This document shows positions 58,401 through 64,000 of a stretch of 64,000 nucleotides of DNA, in pieces. The notes below the pieces were generated by a model. The model saw nothing but the letters and a program-made list of their open reading frames with translations, did not search any database and was not told the DNA's origin. The translations under genes were made by a program, and so were the position numbers. Each line of letters opens with the position of its first letter. Positions within the stretch are counted from its first letter, which is position 1. This DNA comes from Sanderia malayensis (lineage: Eukaryota > Cnidaria > Scyphozoa > Semaeostomeae > Pelagiidae). The DNA lies in NCBI GenBank assembly GCA_013076295.1, contig RQOL01000532.1, forward strand, positions 1,674,001 to 1,738,000, given 5' to 3'.

Positions 58401-61400
58401 AGTTTGGTCATGCTATTGATGCCCCATTTATGCCCCTCAAAACTCTGTGGATTTCGACCGACCGGTCGTAAAGCTCAGCTCAAGCTTGTAGTTGTTTTTG
58501 TGTTCGGCTATAGGACCCGTGGAGATTTTTGCGAGCATCACGTGTCAATGGAATACAAGAAGATCAAATCACAACGGATGGAATTTCAGTCAGGGTAATG
58601 CATACATACCACTATCGTTTAAAACAATACTTATACAATATCGATCATCATCATGATAAATATTATTGTTATTATTGTTATTATTGTGCTTTGTTATCTT
58701 TTGCAGAAGTGGTCCGGATCCAAAGAAAGGAAACCTGATGAAGAAATTCAAGAAAGATGTCGAGTCTGGACAGTATTGCTACGGAGGAGAGACGCTGACC
58801 TGGAAGGACAATATCGACCCTAATAAGAAACCGAGCAGCAAAAAATTGACCCTGCAAGATATTGCTGGGCCCGGCTGTGCCGAGTATCTGAAAAATGCGA
58901 TGGAAGGTATTGCTCATAGTGGTAAGTCAATTTTGATTTTCGAGACCAGGTGCGGTTGGTTAAACAACTATCCGCAGTGTTTCTACGCACTTTTGTGAGA
59001 ATTTCGTCTTTAACAATATTAAGGTAAAGCCAGACATTAACAATCACTTCTCTGGAACTAATGCTTCTATTAGTATAAAATGTTTAAATTGGTTAACAAC
59101 AAGTCAACAAACTAGATAAGGATACTATAATAAAACACAGGGACGCAAAGTAACGAGTCTAGGTAAGGATGGTTAGAACGTGATTATCGTTGTTTATATT
59201 TTGAGATGCTGCAGGTTTCAGACGCTCGGCTACGCTTTTCAATTTAAGTCCTATTCACAATTTAGAATCAGTAAAAAAATAAGAATAAGTACAACAAGAA
59301 AAAATATGATTAAAATGTTATGTTTATCTCTACGTACATGTTTACTCAACATATACACTAAATATATATTTCAATTAAAATATGATCTATAAATGTGATG
59401 ATTTTTTAATTAGATTTTGAGTTGATTAAAATTAAAATTAATCAACTGATCGAAATTTATTTTCTTTGCAGATGAATCACGCAGTACTGAGGCAGCCGAA
59501 TCTGAGTCTGATGATAAATTGTTGGCTTCAGAAGAATTGTGAGTCTTGATTGTATTTATTTTCGTGGCCCATTGCATGATCCTATTGAGCATATAATGTA
59601 TTGTGTTATTGTGTATTTAGGCTCCCTCGGGGACTTGTTATGTGCGCTATAAATATGGGATAAATTGAGGAGTATCAATTGGGGTATTAACGGGATATAA
59701 GTGGGGGGGGGGTATAGATGCGGTATCAATGTGGGGTTTACATGGGTTTTCAATAGGGGTATCAATGGGGGCTTAAATCGGGGTTTAAATCGGGGTAACC
59801 ATGGGGTTATTAACGTGGGTATGTATAGACTTTCCTTGGCGTTTCAATAGTAGTATCAATGCGGTATGAATGTATGTTGGTTTGTTTTTGTTTAAATTAC
59901 CGACGGACTGATTTGAATTTCATTTGCAGCAAGAAGCGACTCCAAATACCAACGGCTGGAAGTAGGAATTTGTTACATCAGATGAAATTAGACAAGAAGG
60001 AAGGTTGTTGATTCTGCTATTCACTTTGTATTCTACTCTTACTTACTTTTACAACGAAATCTACTGATTGGAACTTCCCGATCTTCATTAATGGTCGTTG
60101 TTATATACCGTAAATCCTCGAATAAGCCCCCACCTTCGAGTAAGCCCTCCCCTCGAATAAGCCCCCATCCTGATAATCATTCGCAAGGGTATTGAGCCCA
60201 AGTTTCCAGACATTGAAGTTGTTTAGTGAATGTATTGCAAATAACAGAAAGTCTAAACCAATAACTTCATTGATTGGTTGCATCGTATAGCTTTTATTTT
60301 GCTTAATATTGAACAATAATCAGGCTACAATTTCGTTCTTGCAAATAAACCCCCGGGCGGCTTATTCGATGATTTACGGTAAGCAGTGGCCTTCTGTAAG
60401 CAATTGAGTTGTGATATACTTGTGCAACAAGTGGATGAAATATCTTTGGTATTAGGAATTAGGGATGATAAAGAAATTGTTTTGTATTTTAGCCTGCGGC
60501 GTCTATTGGTCCAGACGCCGTGGGCCTCTATTGTTATATATTGTTATAAATTATATGGTTCCTTGTGGATGTCTCTTTATGTTTATTAGAGAGGTTTATT
60601 TATTGAATTCGTTGAAGTTGTTCATTGTCAATTTGTTGCATTTTGCAGAGAAGGAAAACTCGTCGACCGGAAAATCAGACAGAAGATCGGCCAAGGATCT
60701 TTTGATCGAAGAGAAAAGACAACAGAGAAAGCAGCCAGTCAAAGAGATCGATTTACAATTGCCGGCTTTCAAAGTGAAACCCCCGTCATTATCTACGCGT
60801 AACTTCTCAGCGGATTTCAGACCAAAGCTGGCACGGGGGTTCGACCCTGATGATGATATCGAGTTTGCTGATTTCGGAAATGTGCTCGTCAGTAGTGGCC
60901 TGTCAAAGGCGGGAGGAAGTAGTGTCGAATTTCATGATAACCCTCTCCTTGGGAACTCTGGGTACAGACCGAGTGGAAAGTCAGGAGTAAGCAGTGCAAA
61001 AAAGTCAGATATTGCAAAGGTCTGGTATCAAACATCAATCACTAATCAGTTGAATCGTCGATCGTTAATCAGTTGAATCATCCATGAATCATCTTTTTAA
61101 TTTTTGTTTTTGATTTTCAGAGGAAAGCCATTGCAATCGTGCGATCAAAAGGAATCAAATTCGATGAGCAAGACGATGACGAGGAAAAGCATAAATCAAA
61201 AACTATGCAGAAGATCAACGAAAGGGTTTTAAAAGATATTTCATGTGAAGGTAAGGTAACCTGTAAGTTTTTGAGGTGTCAGAGTTGTGCAATAGTAACG
61301 CGGGGAATAGGGAATGCGGAATTGAGGAATGTTTCCATATTCCTCCTCGTGTCTAGTCTAAAAGAAACCAATACAATAAATACTCGCGTATAGGATGAGC

Positions 61401-62860
61401 CAATGGATTAAGAACCTCAATGATGATATTTCTACTCAAAAACGATGGAAGAAACAATAACCTATTGTTTTTTAACAATACAGTAAAAGCCGGCATATAA
61501 GAACCAATAGATTAAGAACCTTCAGGGTGATTTTGCTGCTCAAAACAATAGACAAAACAATAACCATTGTCTTGGAACAATAGTCTGGAAGGAAAATTTA
61601 CAGGTTCTTATATGCGGGTTTTTACTGTAGGCTAGATTTTGCAAATTTTTAATGGGGATTTTTATGTACAAGGAGAAATTTTATCTTGAAGTGGAATCAT
61701 GTCTTTAGACTGTTTTAAATTAATGTGATAAATTGCTGAATTATCTCATTCAGAAAACTTGGAGCCGTCTTCAAAGAAAAGACGAAAAGGACTTCTTGAG
61801 GATGCGTTTGGATCGTTGGATTTTGATTCGGATGAAGCGAAGCGAATATTGAAAACGAAGTCAGCACATGTTGGACAGGTACGTCAAGCCGAGGCTGAGA
61901 GAGAGGCTGCCTATTTCAATGTTTTAGAAAAGAAGGAGATGTATGAAGAGAAAATGCAAAATGTCAAAGAGATAAAGGTCGAAGTTGCATGTTGCAAAAT
62001 AGTAAGTTGATAATGCCATTCATTCTTTTTTTGATCCCTGATACTGACCCATGAATCATGACCTTAGTTGACCTCACGATTTGACCCCTGAACCCTCTCG
62101 TGACCTTATCTATTCTATTTTCTTCTCAATTGACCTTACAATTTGACCCCTGAACCCTCTCATGACCTTAATTGGTTTATTTCTTCATATTCGACCTCAC
62201 AATTTGACCCCTGAACCCCCTCATGACCTTATCTGGTATATTTCTTCTTAGTTGACCTTACAAGTTGACATCTGAATCCTCTCATGACCTTATCTGTTCT
62301 ATTGTCATCTTAGTTGACCTTACAATGTGACCTCAAACACTCTCGTGACCTTATCTGGTTTATTTTGTCCTAGTTGACCTCATAATTTGACATTTGAACC
62401 CTCTCTTGTGTTCCCTGAACCTTCGTGTGCCTTCAGACCTGAACTATATCTTGTCTCATTAAATATGGTTTCTTTCTTCTTGTTTGACCTAAAGATGTAA
62501 CCTTTTCATGTGGACTCTCATTTGGAAGCTAATTTTTAATGCATTTTTGGTACATATATTTTGATGCGTTTTTGTTGGATCCATATATCTTATTGGACCA
62601 CTTTCTGAAATACCCATTTGTCTAGAGCGATGAATGAGTGTATTCGGGAGAAAAGTCTTGAAGTTGTTTTATTTACTGATGCTTAAATGACCAAGATTCA
62701 TTCTTTTTCAGTGCAAGTATATGCATGAATTCGCATCTAAATACTGCAAAGACCAAGGTCATCCAATTATCAAAGTGGACGCAATGAAGAGGTTCTTCAT
62801 CTGCAAGCATTGCAAGCACAGGACCATCGCCTTTAAGAAGTTACCCGACCACCCTTGCAG
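55440..62860 (+). CDS. MCM10: DNA replication factor MCM10 (last exon not found)
   Basis: Replication initiation and elongation factor that binds CMG helicase, polymerase alpha and DNA. Exons: 55440-55446, 55710-55853, 56139-56397, 56496-56642, 56745-56907, 57357-57518, 57906-58039, 58514-58594, 58707-58921, 59472-59538, 59930-60003, 60649-61019, 61121-61250, 61754-62001, 62712-62860; 783 codons plus two bases. Order: acidic N-terminus with short coiled coil (LLKEKLRMLEMQLAG); OB fold (LDWVTVGVIVNKL, GKTFSIWKLSDL, TLFLFGNVYKEHWKTIEGTV); CCCH zinc finger (GRCKGGTKKGKQCSF ... FCEHHV); PKLARG...DDIEF linker; C-terminal zinc region (ACCKICKYMHEFASKYCKDQ, RFFICKHCKHRTIAFKKLPD). Exon 15 ends PDHPC; the terminal NCG...W exon of the family is not seen. 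The first exon is only ATGGCCG, chosen by phase. The exon 4 acceptor is the less usual GCGAG. Confidence 0.93.
55936..55983. repeat. 48-bp near-perfect hairpin
   Basis: GGTTGGTAAATGAGTACCCC pairs with GGGTACTCATTTACCAACC around a short AGAAATTCT centre; one arm has one extra C. In MCM10 intron 2, beside an (AAGT)n run (55885-55902) and an (AT)n run. Confidence 0.85.
57731..57838. repeat. Palindromic repeat, CTCGCTACATTGCGTCCCTG family
   Basis: CTCGCTACATTGCGTCCCTG at the left and CAGGGACGCAATGTAGCGAG at the right, MCM10 intron 6. A 24-bp fragment lies at 59138-59161. Confidence 0.75.
58115..58308. mobile_element. Inverted-repeat element with TTCGAATTA motifs
   Basis: TACAGTCAGCTCTGTCTAAT at the left is loosely mirrored by ATGCAGATTTGACCGTA at the right, with GTTCGAATTA/AATTCGAAC motifs inside. 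It is embedded in a degenerate CTACCTACTTACT repeat (58050-58350). Similar TCGAGTTATCGA-type fragments lie at about 11265-11345, 26276-26350 and 30620-30680. Confidence 0.5.
59655..59870. repeat. Degenerate GGTATCAATGGGGG minisatellite
   Basis: About a dozen loose units (GGTATCAATGGGG, GGGTTTAAATCGG) in MCM10 intron 10. Confidence 0.6.
60108..60379. mobile_element. 272-bp MITE with CCGTAAATCCTCGAA termini, copy 2
   Basis: Left CCGTAAATCCTCGAATAAGC, right CTTATTCGATGATTTACGG, TA on each side. Same length and about 90% like the copy at 51381-51652. MCM10 intron 11. Confidence 0.85.
61481..61627. mobile_element. MITE of the CAGTAAAAACCCGC family, TA-flanked
   Basis: 147 bp, inserted opposite to most other copies: CAGTAAAAGCCGGCATATAA ... 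ATATGCGGGTTTTTACTG with TA on each side. A partial divergent copy (61380-61480) directly precedes it. MCM10 intron 13. Confidence 0.85.
62035..62440. repeat. ~60-bp minisatellite (TTGACCTTACAATTTGACCC)
   Basis: Six to seven units of TTGACCT(C/T)ACAATTTGACCCCTGAACC-type sequence plus CTCTCATGACCTTATCTG in MCM10 intron 14. Confidence 0.8.
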
Positions 62861-63709
62861 GTAAGTCATTCTCATTGCATTTCTATAATCAGTTGATTAG
62901 TACGAAATCATAAGATGGTTCAAGACTTGAAATTACAACAAACTGCGATTTTTTTTATATTCGACGAGACATATTTTTGCCAATTAAGCCGACGCTTTTG
63001 AGTGCTGCTACTACAATGACGGTTGCTTGATTTGAATGCAGTATAATTAAGCTGAGATGAAATATTGATTTTAAAATTGATCTCTGAAATCATTGAAATA
63101 TTGAAGATTTAATTAGCTGTAAGTAATTGAAGCAAATAGAAGCTATGTGGGTGTTTTGAGGAGTAAAATGCCATCTTCGCATCAAGCTTTGTTTGGGTTT
63201 GAAGTAAACATCTGTCTCCTTACATGGAATTGAATAATATTATTTGAAATCAAACATTTAAATTTAGATTAAGTATTGCTCTGTAAGAGTAAAGATTGTT
63301 TTGCCAGGATAAAGATTGTTTTGCGATGATAAAGATTGCTCTACAAGGATAAAGATTGCTCTTTCTGGGTAAAGATTGTTTTGCCAGGATAAAGATTGTT
63401 TTGCGAAGATAAAGATTGCTCTACAAGGATAAAGATTGCTCTTTCTGGGTAAAGATTACTCTATCAAATCAAAGATTTTCATGTGAAACCTTTGATGATA
63501 AAGCAGTTATCTTCGAAGACTTGTCTTTGAAGTCGAAGACCGCATTTGCCTAACAGACATAACTCGCATTTCACTTACAAAGCAATATAGATTCGTTCGA
63601 GAAGTATTAACACAGACACCAAGCCCTCAAGTTACGTTCAACCAAAGAAGACAATCTCTGTTTCCGTCTCCCTCAAAGGACCGCAGAAACACAAATAGAG
63701 GAAGACATC
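62861..63709. other. Gap between MCM10 exon 15 and the DEG/ENaC gene
   Basis: Should contain the MCM10 terminal exon and 3'UTR, or be intron. I see no CxxCG exon. It includes the minisatellite at 63276-63475. Confidence 0.4.
63276..63475. repeat. 20-bp minisatellite (AAAGATTGTTTTGCCAGGAT)
   Basis: About ten units. Four variants (ending CCAGGAT, CGATGAT/CGAAGAT, ACAAGGAT, TCTGGGT) recur in the same order, so an 80-bp higher-order unit is duplicated. Confidence 0.85.
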
Positions 63710-64000
63710 ATGAACAAGGAGTTAAAAGATGAGGCTGGTTCCCTCACCATACACGGTGTGGCAAGAATTTTCAGTTCGAAAACGAAGCGGGGAAGAACAT
63801 TCTGGCTTGCCCTGTCCATCATGATGACAGTCGTGTTAGTCCGGTTATTTATTTTACTTGTAGAAAAGCATTTGTCGAGGAGTGTTCTTGATAAAGTCAC
63901 CCTCGAAAGGGCAACGAGACAAGGATTCCCGGCCGTGACTATATGCAACACGAATTTATATTCTTATCATGGTCCCGTGCCTGTGTCCCAAGAGTTGCCC
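63710..64000 (+). CDS. DEG/ENaC (acid-sensing/peptide-gated) sodium channel, N-terminus
   Basis: First 97 codons of an amiloride-sensitive sodium channel family member, continuing past the window. The cytoplasmic N-terminus holds SLTIHGVARIF, with the His-Gly gating motif of the family. TM1 follows (FWLALSIMMTVVLVRLFILL), then the post-TM1 block FPAVTICNTNLYS, one of the most conserved stretches in DEG/ENaC proteins. The whole 291 nt are open without an intron. Members include ASIC, FaNaC and cnidarian HyNaC channels; the visible part cannot assign a subfamily. Start: first ATG in frame, about 30 codons before TM1, the usual distance. Confidence 0.88.
   Translation, partial: MNKELKDEAGSLTIHGVARIFSSKTKRGRTFWLALSIMMTVVLVRLFILLVEKHLSRSVLDKVTLERATRQGFPAVTICNTNLYSYHGPVPVSQELP

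Noticed and set aside
1..64000. tRNA, rRNA or prokaryotic operon features
   Set aside because: None recognised; introns, TATA and polyadenylation signals show a eukaryotic nuclear genome.

Overview
This is a eukaryotic, almost certainly animal, chromosome segment. It is AT-rich, its genes are split into many short exons (roughly 20-370 nt) with GT-AG introns of a few hundred bases, and it is full of MITEs, minisatellites and foldback elements. Animal-type genes (an L1-type neural adhesion molecule, a DEG/ENaC channel, a CFAP92-like axonemal protein) sit on compact loci. The repeat style, including a transposon-associated protein of the EEADTR / SGCDTT type, suggests a non-bilaterian invertebrate such as a cnidarian. 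That placement is an inference and I cannot name a species. I built the gene models by eye from splice sites, phase continuity and remembered family motifs. For every gene the summed exon lengths keep a single open frame.

Layout. 58-4662 (minus): 16 exons of a mitochondrial acyl-CoA dehydrogenase of the ACAD9 type, 3' end outside the window. Only about 250 bp separate its start codon from RPL18A (ribosomal protein eL20) at 4914-8349 (plus), whose second intron carries a 1.9 kb foldback element. 8823-21268 (plus): a complete L1CAM/neuroglian-family gene (TATA box, 5'UTR exon, signal peptide, 6 Ig, 5 FN3, furin-like site, TM, FIGQY ankyrin motif). 21269-23127 is intergenic and holds a triple 111-bp tandem repeat. 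23445-30483 (plus): a 15-exon, 12-TM MFS transporter related to the SLC45/GPH sugar symporters. 30484-39978 is mostly non-coding apart from two possible orphan or alternative first exons and a 3.4 kb foldback transposon (35149-38536). 39979-42138 (plus): a short protein with a centrosomin CM1-like motif. 43351-55084 (plus): a 21-exon, 1283-aa gene resembling CFAP92/KIAA1257 (DUF4550). 55440-62860 (plus): 15 exons of the replication factor MCM10, whose last exon I cannot find. 63710-64000 (plus): the N-terminus of a DEG/ENaC channel, running off the window.

There is no operon-like logic; the genes are unrelated housekeeping, neural and ciliary genes. The most unusual structures are: (1) the 3.4 kb foldback element whose two arms each encode the same C-terminal half of a transposon-type protein on opposite strands, with a younger TA-flanked MITE in one arm and its empty site in the other; (2) an exon end plus splice donor tandemly repeated about five times in the CFAP92-like gene; (3) two phase-compatible first exons for the CM1 gene on either side of that foldback; (4) an L1-family protein whose fourth Ig domain has lost both disulfide cysteines.
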